A stretch of DNA of 64,000 nt from Acinetobacter sp. ANC 4648 (lineage in GTDB: Bacteria; Pseudomonadota; Gammaproteobacteria; Pseudomonadales; Moraxellaceae), in the NCBI RefSeq assembly GCF_002135345.1, contig NZ_NEGI01000006.1, positions 124,001 through 188,000 of the forward strand, written 5' to 3'. Of this stretch, positions 22,302-29,816 are shown piece after piece. Position numbers and translations under genes: made by a program. How positions within the stretch are numbered: position 1 is the stretch's first letter; each line of letters begins with the position of its first letter. The notes beneath the pieces were generated by a model. The model searched no databases. It saw only the letters and a list, made by a program, of their open reading frames with translations, and was not told where the DNA came from.

Positions 22302-23183
22302 TTACAAACCTAATTTAGCTTTCCAAGTTTCTAGTAAACTGACTGTATCCAAATCGTTTGGATGGAAACCTGGTTTAAAATAAGCCAGCATTTCCTTACC
22401 CATCCCAGCAATAATTCCTTTAGATGGGCTATACGCGTAGCTATAAATCATAGCCAACTCTTTAAAATTTAATTTTCCATCATCTTTTAAAAGGCGCAAT
22501 ACAAAAGAAGATTGAGCCAAGAAAATGAGCACCATTGCAAAAACTAATGCTGTGTTACGCAGTGCATAGGCTTTAATTCCCTTACCAAATACTGCTTCAT
22601 AAACATCATACGCCACTGCTTTGTGTTCATTTTCCTCAATCGCATGCCAATACCACATCGTTGACATTGTTGGGTCTGTCATCAATTTCTGTATATGCTG
22701 ATTGGTTAATAACTGAGAAGCAATCGTTGCCGTAAAATGCTCTAAAGCAGTCGTTGCGGTTAAATCCACCATTTCTTGAGTCATACCAAATGGTTTAACC
22801 ACTTTTGCAAAAACTTTACGTGCGGTTTGAATAACTACACCTGTTTGTCTTTCTAATTTTGCAACATCATGACCATATTTTTGTGCTGCCGCATTAAAGC
22901 CAACATGCTCATGCGTATGCATCGCTTCCTGTCCAATAAATGCGCTAATTTCTTTTTGTAGTGCTTCATTTTCTTTAATTGCGGGATGATATCGCACAGC
23001 ACGAACTGAATCGATGAAAAGTTGCTCACCATCAGGAAATAATGCAGACAACGCTGTCATAAAATGGGTTAAACCCGCTGAACCATTCATCCAATACTCG
23101 GGTACTGAATCAAAATCAAAGTTCATGCGACGTACTGGAAAGCTTGCACCAGCACGATTGGAAATATTCACTTTAGCATTCAT
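22302..23183 (-). CDS. PF10118 'metal-dependent hydrolase' family protein, probable di-iron enzyme
   Basis: A 293-residue protein of the family called predicted metal-dependent hydrolase (PF10118). The visible metal ligands follow the ferritin-like four-helix pattern: E53, E86-x-x-H89, E148 and E184-x-x-H187. This suggests a di-iron or other di-metal oxidase rather than a hydrolase. One hydrophobic segment near 211-232 (TALVFAMVLIFLAQSS) may bind the membrane. Substrate unknown. AGGAG precedes the ATG. Two direct repeats of GTTAAGGACA sit about 100 bases upstream, as for an AraC-type activator. It is monocistronic. Confidence 0.75.
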   Translation of the reverse strand: MNAKVNISNRAGASFPVRRMNFDFDSVPEYWMNGSAGLTHFMTALSALFPDGEQLFIDSVRAVRYHPAIKENEALQKEISAFIGQEAMHTHEHVGFNAAAQKYGHDVAKLERQTGVVIQTARKVFAKVVKPFGMTQEMVDLTATTALEHFTATIASQLLTNQHIQKLMTDPTMSTMWYWHAIEENEHKAVAYDVYEAVFGKGIKAYALRNTALVFAMVLIFLAQSSFVLRLLKDDGKLNFKELAMIYSYAYSPSKGIIAGMGKEMLAYFKPGFHPNDLDTVSLLETWKAKLGL

Positions 23184-23565
23184 TGCAATTACTCCTATTA
23201 AGTTGTTTTCACACTTAAATCATTTATTTGTTTTTCTTCCTTCTTATATTACGACTTTATTAAATTTCGATAAGTGCCGTTAAGGACAACCAAATATCAG
23301 TTAAGGACAGCTTTAAGCACTTTTTGTCTAACAATTTAACGATGATCTCTATACGCAATAAAATTAATCTTTTTTAGTGTTATAGCTTGTGGAATGTCAG
23401 TACATAATTTTAAGATGATTTAATAACAGATAGAATCTTTAAAATTCAACTCATAAATATTGATACATATAACAGCGCTTGTCATGTAAGTGGTATTTTG
23501 CGATATTTCAAACAACTCAAAATAAATTTTTTCATACTCATCCTTAATATAGGATCAATCAATAT
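23184..23565. promoter_or_regulatory. Divergent regulatory region with phased direct repeats
   Basis: A 382-base gap between the PF10118 gene (minus) and the deiminase gene (plus), with no ORF. GTTAAGGACA occurs at 23279-23288 and again at 23300-23309, 21 bases apart, two helical turns. On the minus strand these lie just upstream of a possible promoter (TTATCG and TAATAT, 16-base spacing). This resembles AraC/XylS-type activator half-sites. I see no convincing plus-strand promoter. Confidence 0.5.
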
Positions 23566-24582
23566 ATGCTTCGTATCATAATAGCGGTCTTAATGATGAT
23601 GACAACTTTAACTACAAAAGCTGAGCTTATTGTTTTGGCCTCTCCCCAAAGCAATGATCCTTACTACGCCGAAATGGTTGATCAAATTTTTGATTTTCAT
23701 GTAAGTTATGCAAAAAAAATCATTCAGCATGGAGATCAAGTTTTAATTTTAACAGATCAATATTTATATAATGACTATGTAAAAGTGCTTGGCAAAGATC
23801 ATGTTGTGATTGCTCCAATGCAAGATATTTGGATACGTGATTTCAGCAGTTCAAACCCAAACACCCCTGTCCTATTTCGCTATACAGCTGCTGGGCAAGG
23901 TGGTGGTAAAAAAGGACAGGTTAATTCCGATGCTGTACAATCAAAATTTAAACAACTCACTCAAAGAGCGGGACTAAAATTCCATTACTCTAATTTACTC
24001 AATGATGGTGGAAATTGGGTAGATGACGGTGTAGGGCATGTTGTCGTTAGTACTAAGTTTTTAACGGATAATAAAATATCAGAAGATTCTGCAAGAAAAA
24101 AATTAAAAGCCTTAACTGGATTAAAACAAATTGCGTTTATTGATGCTGATGAACAAGGGGGTTTAGAACATGCTGATGGTGTCGTGAGTTTTATTGGCGA
24201 TAACACCTTAGTTATTAACTCCTATCCTGAAGATGCTACATATTCTCAAAAATTAAAAGCAGATTTAAAACGTGGGCTTCCTGACGTAAAAATTATTGAA
24301 ATCGTCACACCTTATGATGGCAGCCAAATTTATGATCAAAAATTTGGTTCTGCTTGTGGACTATACACCAATATGCTTGTCACCCCTCAACGCATCTATT
24401 TTCCTCAATTCGGTATCAAAGAAGATAGTATTGCATTGCAACAAATTCGCGCATTGACTAAACGTGAAGTCATTCCAATCCAGTCCAATAATGTTTGTCA
24501 TATGGGAGGTGGTGTTCGTTGTATGTCATGGCAATTACGTGGTGAGAATGCACAAACTCTCTTACAATATTTCAAAAGGTAA
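23566..24582 (+). CDS. Exported agmatine deiminase/peptidyl-arginine deiminase family protein
   Basis: A 338-residue member of the PF04371 guanidino-group-modifying fold. The N-terminus (MLRIIIAVLMMMTTLTTKA) is a short signal peptide, so the protein is likely periplasmic or secreted, unlike the cytoplasmic agmatine deiminase AguA. Visible active-site features: QDIWIRDF (Asp, Arg and substrate carboxylates), HADG (catalytic His), and the nucleophile Cys in GGGVRCMSW (C319). An extra Cys lies at 311. It may deiminate an exogenous guanidine such as agmatine or peptidyl-arginine. The putrescine genes usually paired with AguA are absent. Confidence 0.7.
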   Translation: MLRIIIAVLMMMTTLTTKAELIVLASPQSNDPYYAEMVDQIFDFHVSYAKKIIQHGDQVLILTDQYLYNDYVKVLGKDHVVIAPMQDIWIRDFSSSNPNTPVLFRYTAAGQGGGKKGQVNSDAVQSKFKQLTQRAGLKFHYSNLLNDGGNWVDDGVGHVVVSTKFLTDNKISEDSARKKLKALTGLKQIAFIDADEQGGLEHADGVVSFIGDNTLVINSYPEDATYSQKLKADLKRGLPDVKIIEIVTPYDGSQIYDQKFGSACGLYTNMLVTPQRIYFPQFGIKEDSIALQQIRALTKREVIPIQSNNVCHMGGGVRCMSWQLRGENAQTLLQYFKR

Positions 24583-24699
24583 GAAAAATAATTTTATTGA
24601 TTCAGATCTAAAAATGATTTGTTTGAAAATATATATTTTTTTAAATTTTATTAAATTGATATAACGTATAACCGAGTGTATTAATAAAAAACCTCAAAT

Positions 24700-24728
24700 A
24701 AAAAAGCGCCCCAAAGGGGCGCTTTTTT
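24700..24728. terminator. Bidirectional terminator between deiminase and tuf
   Basis: GC-rich stem AAAAAGCGCCCC/GGGGCGCTTTTT with loop AAA. It serves tuf on the minus strand and may also end the deiminase transcript. Confidence 0.9.
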
Positions 24729-24741
24729 ACACAATCAATGA

Positions 24742-25932
24742 TTATGCAGTTACTTTAGCAACTACACCAGCACCAACTGTACGACCACCTTCACGGATCG
24801 CAAAACGTAGACCTGGGTCCATTGCGATTGGGTGAATTAGTTCTACTGACATTTCAACGTTGTCACCTGGCATAACCATTTCAACGCCGTCTTGTAATTG
24901 GATAGCACCAGTTACGTCAGTTGTACGGAAATAGAACTGTGGACGGTAACCGTTAAGGAACGGAGTATGACGACCACCTTCTTCTTTCGAAAGTACATAT
25001 ACTTCAGCATCAAACTTAGTATGCGGTTTGATTGTACCTGGTTTAGCAAGTACTTGACCACGTTGAACGTCTTCACGTTTAGTACCACGTAGTAAAACAC
25101 CACAGTTCTCGCCAGCACGACCTTCGTCAAGCAATTTACGGAACATTTCTACGCCAGTTACAGTAGTAACTACTGTATCTTTAATACCAACGATTTCAAC
25201 TGATTCGCCAACTTTAACGATACCAGATTCAACACGACCTGTTACTACAGTACCACGACCAGAGATAGAGAATACATCTTCGATTGGCATAAGGAATGCT
25301 TTATCGATTGCACGTTCTGGTTGTGGAATATAAGTATCAAGCGCTTCAACAAGAGCAAGAACAGCAGGAACGCCATACTGACCTTCTTCACCGTTAAGTG
25401 CAGCTAAAGCTGAACCACGGATGATTGGAGTGTCATCACCTGGGAAGTCATAAGTAGAAAGAAGTTCACGAACTTCCATTTCTACTAATTCAAGTAATTC
25501 TTCATCATCAACAAGGTCACACTTGTTAAGGAATACAAGAATGAAAGGTACACCAACCTGACGAGAAAGAAGGATGTGTTCACGAGTCTGTGGCATAGGA
25601 CCATCAGTCGCAGCACATACAAGGATTGCACCATCCATCTGAGCAGCACCAGTGATCATGTTTTTAACATAATCGGCGTGACCTGGGCAGTCTACGTGAG
25701 CGTAGTGACGAGCTGGAGAGTCATACTCTACGTGTGAAGTATTAATTGTAATACCACGTGCTTTTTCTTCTGGTGCAGAGTCAATTGCAGCGTAGTCTTT
25801 CGCTTCGCCACCGAATTGTTTAGCACATACAGTTGCAATCGCAGCTGTTAAAGTTGTTTTACCATGGTCGACGTGACCAATTGTACCCACGTTTACGTGT
25901 GGCTTATTACGTTCAAACTTAGCCTTAGCCAT
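24742..25932 (-). CDS. tuf: Elongation factor Tu
   Basis: GTPase that carries aminoacyl-tRNA to the ribosome. 396 residues with G1 [16 protein letters not shown] (G3) and NKCD (G4), and the full domains 2 and 3. It is the last gene of a tRNA-tuf transcript with the same order as the E. coli thrU-tyrU-glyT-thrT-tufB operon. Only this tuf copy is in the window; a second near rpsG-fusA is common in proteobacteria. Confidence 0.97.
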   Translation of the reverse strand: MAKAKFERNKPHVNVGTIGHVDHGKTTLTAAIATVCAKQFGGEAKDYAAIDSAPEEKARGITINTSHVEYDSPARHYAHVDCPGHADYVKNMITGAAQMDGAILVCAATDGPMPQTREHILLSRQVGVPFILVFLNKCDLVDDEELLELVEMEVRELLSTYDFPGDDTPIIRGSALAALNGEEGQYGVPAVLALVEALDTYIPQPERAIDKAFLMPIEDVFSISGRGTVVTGRVESGIVKVGESVEIVGIKDTVVTTVTGVEMFRKLLDEGRAGENCGVLLRGTKREDVQRGQVLAKPGTIKPHTKFDAEVYVLSKEEGGRHTPFLNGYRPQFYFRTTDVTGAIQLQDGVEMVMPGDNVEMSVELIHPIAMDPGLRFAIREGGRTVGAGVVAKVTA

Positions 25933-26016
25933 GATGATCTTCCTCGTTTACGTCGAACACGGGTCAAAACAACTCAGTATCGACAATCGCCTAAAAAACT
26001 AGACACCTAAATACTT

Positions 26017-26044
26017 AAAAAGCAGACTAATAAGCCTGCTTTTG
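26017..26044. terminator. Hairpin with U-tract between tRNA-Thr and tuf
   Basis: On the minus strand AAAAGCAG, a ten-base loop and CTGCTTTTT form an imperfect terminator-like hairpin between tRNA-Thr(GGT) and tuf. It could be a partial terminator or an RNase site setting the tRNA-to-tuf ratio. Confidence 0.45.
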
Positions 26045-26080
26045 GGGAACTGTGTAGAGTAATCTACTAAACTGTATATC

Positions 26081-26155
<75 letters not shown>

Positions 26156-26171
26156 AAAATAAATATTCGAT

Positions 26172-26247
26172 TGGAGCGGGAGACGAGGGTCGAACTCGCG
26201 ACATGCAGCTTGGAAGGCTGCCGCTCTACCAACTGAGCTACTCCCGC
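26172..26247 (-). tRNA. tRNA-Gly (anticodon TCC)
   Basis: A 76-base cloverleaf with CCA. Acceptor GCGGGAG/CTCCCGC; anticodon arm GCAGC-CTTCCAA-GCTGC. Third tRNA of the operon. Confidence 0.96.
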
Positions 26248-26283
26248 TTAAGGTTGGTACTAATCACTTTCGAAGTATTTAAT

Positions 26284-26367
26284 TGGTGGTGGGAGAAGGA
26301 TTCGAACCTTCGAAACTTACGTGGCAGAGTTACAGTCTGCTCCCTTTGACCGCTCGGGAATCCCACC
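26284..26367 (-). tRNA. tRNA-Tyr (anticodon GTA)
   Basis: An 84-base class II tRNA with a long variable arm and encoded CCA. Acceptor GGTGGGA/TCCCACC; anticodon arm GCAGA-CTGTAAC-TCTGC. Second tRNA of the operon. Confidence 0.96.
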
Positions 26368-26423
26368 TTTTTCACACTTACTTCAGTGTTGCTCTTCACT
26401 ACTTACACTACAAAACTTTAAGA

Positions 26424-26499
<76 letters not shown>

Positions 26500-26539
26500 G
26501 TTTCTTTTGTTTCGTACGTTTCGTATCGGAACGGTGTGC

Positions 26540-26567
26540 AGTTTAGCAAAATCTTGAAACCTTGCAA
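26540..26567 (-). promoter_or_regulatory. Promoter of the tRNA-tuf operon
   Basis: On the minus strand TTGCAA (26562-26567) and TAAACT (26540-26545) are separated by 16 bases and lie about 40 bases before the first tRNA. The positions after the -10 (GCACACCG) are G/C-rich, as in stringently controlled stable-RNA promoters. Confidence 0.6.
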
Positions 26568-26596
26568 GTGTTTTTTTCAAAAAAAACGCTAAAAAC

Positions 26597-28090
26597 TCAT
26601 AAAATCAAACCATTTGATGATAATTCAACCGCTTTGATCACTGCGCGAGCTTTTATTTGGGTTTCATTCCATTCAGACTCAGGATTTGAGTCTACAACTA
26701 GCCCCGCTCCAGCCTGAACATAGACTTTATTTTCACGAATCACACAGGTTCGAATCGCAATCGACATGTCCATTTCACCATGCCAGCCTAAATAACCAAC
26801 AGCCCCACCAAAAATACCGCGTTTTACCGGCTCAACTTCATCAATAATTTCCATCGCACGAATTTTGGGTGCACCTGACAACGTTCCTGCTGGAAAAGTT
26901 GCTTTAAAAACATCCAAAGCATCTACATCATCCAAAACTTCACCTTGAACATTAGAAACAATATGCATCACATGTGAATAACGCTCGATCACCATTTGAT
27001 CAGTAACTTGCACTTTACCAATTTTAGAGACACGACCAACATCATTGCGGCCTAAATCGATCAGCATAAGATGCTCAGCAATCTCTTTTTCATCGGAAAG
27101 TAAGTCTTTTTCCAAAGCCAAGTCTTCTTCTTTGGTTTTTCCACGCGGTCGTGTACCTGCCAAAGGACGTACTGTGGCAATACCATTTTCTAAACGCGAT
27201 AAAATCTCAGGAGATGAACCCACCACATAAAATGGCTTCTGATCAGTTAAAGTCTGCCCTTGCACCAAGAACAAATATGGCGAGGGGTTTAAATGCCGCA
27301 AAGCACGATAGACTTGTAATGGATCACCATCAAAATCAGACACCATACGATGACCTGGTACGACCTGCATCACATCGCCGGCACGAATGTACTCTTTCAC
27401 CGTTTCAATTGACGCTAAATACTTCTCTTTACCAGTTAAAGATTCAAAATGTGGTGCAGTATGTTTTTTTGCTTTCAAACTAATAGGAGTCGCAAGCAAC
27501 TCTTCCAATACATCTAACTGGGCTTGGGCTTGCTGATACGCATCAACATTATTCGTTTCCGCATGTACGATTAAAAAAAGCGTATCTTTTAAATTATCAA
27601 AGACAATAACCGTTTTAGAGAGCATCATCCAAATATCAGGCAAGCCAACTGGGTCGGCTGTAGGTACATTTTTTAAGCGTGGCTCAATATAACGCACAGC
27701 ATCATAGCCAAAATACCCCACTAGCCCCCCAGTAAAATTAGGCAATGCAGGAATATCATCAGAAGTGGGTACTTTAAATTGACTTAAATAGTCGCGAATA
27801 TATTGAAACGGATCACTACATGGCTGCGTAGCAATTTTCCCATTCACCGATTGAACAGTCAGCTGTCCTGCATTACAGGAAAAAACGGTAGATTCACCTA
27901 GACCAATAATGGAATAACGCGCCCAGCTCTCCCCACCTTCGACAGATTCAAATAAGTAAGCTTGTTTATGTTGTTTTAATCGTGCGAATACCGATAAAGG
28001 GGTATCTGTATCGGCCAGTCTTTGGCGATAGACTGGAATAAGGTTATAGCCAACTGATTTTAATTGTTCAAATTGAGTTTGACTTGTCAT
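26597..28090 (-). CDS. trpE: Anthranilate synthase component I
   Basis: Makes anthranilate from chorismate, with ammonia from TrpG, the first step of tryptophan synthesis. 497 residues. The N-terminal feedback domain keeps the LLESVEGGESWARYSIIG-type segment (here YLFESVEGGESWARYS); the chorismate domain has GDVMQVVPGHR, the catalytic VRPLAGTRPRG, and ERYSHVMHIVS. It is separate from trpGDC, as is usual in the pseudomonads, and follows gph. No Trp-rich leader peptide or attenuator is evident in the 131 bases upstream. Confidence 0.96.
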   Translation of the reverse strand: MTSQTQFEQLKSVGYNLIPVYRQRLADTDTPLSVFARLKQHKQAYLFESVEGGESWARYSIIGLGESTVFSCNAGQLTVQSVNGKIATQPCSDPFQYIRDYLSQFKVPTSDDIPALPNFTGGLVGYFGYDAVRYIEPRLKNVPTADPVGLPDIWMMLSKTVIVFDNLKDTLFLIVHAETNNVDAYQQAQAQLDVLEELLATPISLKAKKHTAPHFESLTGKEKYLASIETVKEYIRAGDVMQVVPGHRMVSDFDGDPLQVYRALRHLNPSPYLFLVQGQTLTDQKPFYVVGSSPEILSRLENGIATVRPLAGTRPRGKTKEEDLALEKDLLSDEKEIAEHLMLIDLGRNDVGRVSKIGKVQVTDQMVIERYSHVMHIVSNVQGEVLDDVDALDVFKATFPAGTLSGAPKIRAMEIIDEVEPVKRGIFGGAVGYLGWHGEMDMSIAIRTCVIRENKVYVQAGAGLVVDSNPESEWNETQIKARAVIKAVELSSNGLIL

Positions 28091-28221
28091 GAGGAATTCT
28101 CTCTGTTTTCGAATTTACTAAGTAATGTGATGCTTTAAATTGACTTAGTGACGCCATCGAAAAACGTTATAACTTTTCATCCCTCTTCCTTTTCACCAAA
28201 TTATTCCGAATTTAATGCTGC

Positions 28222-28887
28222 TTAAAGTAATTCTGTTAGATCATCGACAATTTGCTGTGGATGACACAACTGAATATCTTCACCATGATTATAGCCATAG
28301 CTCACCACAACACAATCAACTTCCGCACGACGCGCAGCCTCAACATCATTACTTGAATCACCAATCATTAACGTTTTATCAAACGATGATTCATATTGTT
28401 CTACACAATAAAGTAAGGGCTTTGGATGTGGTTTGCGTTCTTCAAAACGATCTCCACCAATCACATCTACAAAATAATGATCCATTTTTAATACTTCAAG
28501 AATTTTTCGTGCAGGTTGCTCGGGTTTATTAGTCACACAAATTAAGATCTTATTATTTGCCAAGCCCCAATCTAAAAATGGAAGAATGCCATGAAAGGGT
28601 TTAGTGTCTACACAAGGATCAGCATTGTAAATTTCTAGAAAAGTCTCCAATAATCGTTGATGTAAAACGGGATCGACTTCACCTTTAAGATACTGCAAGG
28701 TGCTGCTACAGAATAATGAGGTTCCTTTACCAATCCAAATGCGAACTTGTGCTTCGGTCACTACAGGCAAATTTAAACGCTCTAAACTCAAATTCATCGC
28801 ACGATATAAATCAAAAGCTGAATCAACTAAAGTTCCATCCAAATCAAATAAAATCAGTTCTCTTTGCGCTAACTTTGCCACACTCAT
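28222..28887 (-). CDS. gph: Phosphoglycolate phosphatase
   Basis: HAD-superfamily phosphatase that removes 2-phosphoglycolate formed during repair of oxidised DNA ends. 221 residues. Motif I DLDGTLVDS (nucleophile Asp at about residue 15), motif II near VTNKPE, motif III Lys and motif IV MIGDSSNDVEAA. The gph-trpE order is shared with Pseudomonas. The family includes phosphatases of unclear substrate, so the specificity is inferred. Confidence 0.87.
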   Translation of the reverse strand: MSVAKLAQRELILFDLDGTLVDSAFDLYRAMNLSLERLNLPVVTEAQVRIWIGKGTSLFCSSTLQYLKGEVDPVLHQRLLETFLEIYNADPCVDTKPFHGILPFLDWGLANNKILICVTNKPEQPARKILEVLKMDHYFVDVIGGDRFEERKPHPKPLLYCVEQYESSFDKTLMIGDSSNDVEAARRAEVDCVVVSYGYNHGEDIQLCHPQQIVDDLTELL

Positions 28888-28933
28888 GATAGTTTCCTAA
28901 ATTATATTAAAATCAGTCAATTCAAATAACAAA

Positions 28934-28951
28934 GGCATGCGATAGCATGCC
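28934..28951. terminator. Possible terminator after the FHA gene
   Basis: GGCATGC and GCATGCC pair around a four-base loop; on the minus strand TTTGTTATTT follows. The U-run is broken, so this is a weak candidate. Confidence 0.45.
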
Positions 28952-28974
28952 TCAATCGTATGGATAAATCAGGC

Positions 28975-29709
28975 CTATTTAAAGAATAGCCAAGCAATGA
29001 TCGCCAAAATAATCAAGGTCACAATCGCGATTAATCCAACTGAAGCATTTTTTTGCTCTTGTTGCTGTGGATTCACCACAGGATCAACTTCTGGAGTCAC
29101 CATAGGTACTGGTGGTTTAGCTTTAACATCCACGCCTTCTGGAATGGGTGCTGGCTTAGGTATAGCCACATGCTCAGGCATCCCTTCTGATGTCACCACT
29201 GTTTCTACTGCCCGCTCAGTCAAACTAGGCATACCTGTAGTATTCATGGTTTCAGCAGGTGTATGCTGCGGGAACTCTTCTATTTTCAGCTCAGCAGCGG
29301 GTTCAGCCACATATTCTGACGTTGCAATCGCCTCAGCTGGTTGCTCAATGGTTTCTGATTCAATAAATTCTACGTGCACTGTATTTTCAATAACATCATC
29401 CACCGCAGCGGCTGTTTCAGCTGACTGAATAACTGAAAACTTCAAACTGGCAAACTGCACAGTATCTTCATTTTTTAATAAAGTTTCGTTTGCAATACGA
29501 ACATCATTCACATAGGTACCATTTGAGGAATTCAAATCCTGAACCCAAAGTACATTGTCTTTTAATAAAAGTGCAGCATGGCGACGAGAAATTTCAGCAG
29601 ATTGTAAAACGACATCTGCATCCTGATGACGACCAACCAACATATCACGCTCAATGTTGATTGTTTCCCCCATTAATTCACCGGTAACGGATTGTAATTT
29701 CCAAGTCAT
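28975..29709 (-). CDS. FHA-domain protein with C-terminal membrane anchor
   Basis: About 244 residues. Residues of about 20-95 form a forkhead-associated phosphothreonine-binding domain with the core signature GRHQDADV, SRRHA and NSSNGTYVN. A long Pro/Glu/Thr/Val-rich spacer (about 95-215) follows, and the last 20 residues are one hydrophobic helix (VGLIAIVTLIILAIIAWLFFK), giving a tail-anchored or single-pass protein. It is probably a phosphopeptide reader at the inner membrane. No Ser/Thr kinase or type VI genes are near. The ATG at 29709 is preferred over a TTG at 29733. Confidence 0.7.
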   Translation of the reverse strand: MTWKLQSVTGELMGETINIERDMLVGRHQDADVVLQSAEISRRHAALLLKDNVLWVQDLNSSNGTYVNDVRIANETLLKNEDTVQFASLKFSVIQSAETAAAVDDVIENTVHVEFIESETIEQPAEAIATSEYVAEPAAELKIEEFPQHTPAETMNTTGMPSLTERAVETVVTSEGMPEHVAIPKPAPIPEGVDVKAKPPVPMVTPEVDPVVNPQQQEQKNASVGLIAIVTLIILAIIAWLFFK

Positions 29710-29816
29710 GACGATTTTCTCATTCTGATTCAAATTTATCTTAACATGGCATCCTTGTATTTTTATACATCGATGACCAAGACATAGATAACACTGTTAT
29801 CAATATGTTATTCACT

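Noticed and set aside
23184..23565. Small gene or CRISPR-like repeat around GTTAAGGACA
   Set aside because: Only two copies, no spacer periodicity and no ORF; regulatory half-sites fit better.
28215..28532. 105-codon ORF opposite gph
   Set aside because: A shadow of gph, with a His-rich and low-complexity composition.
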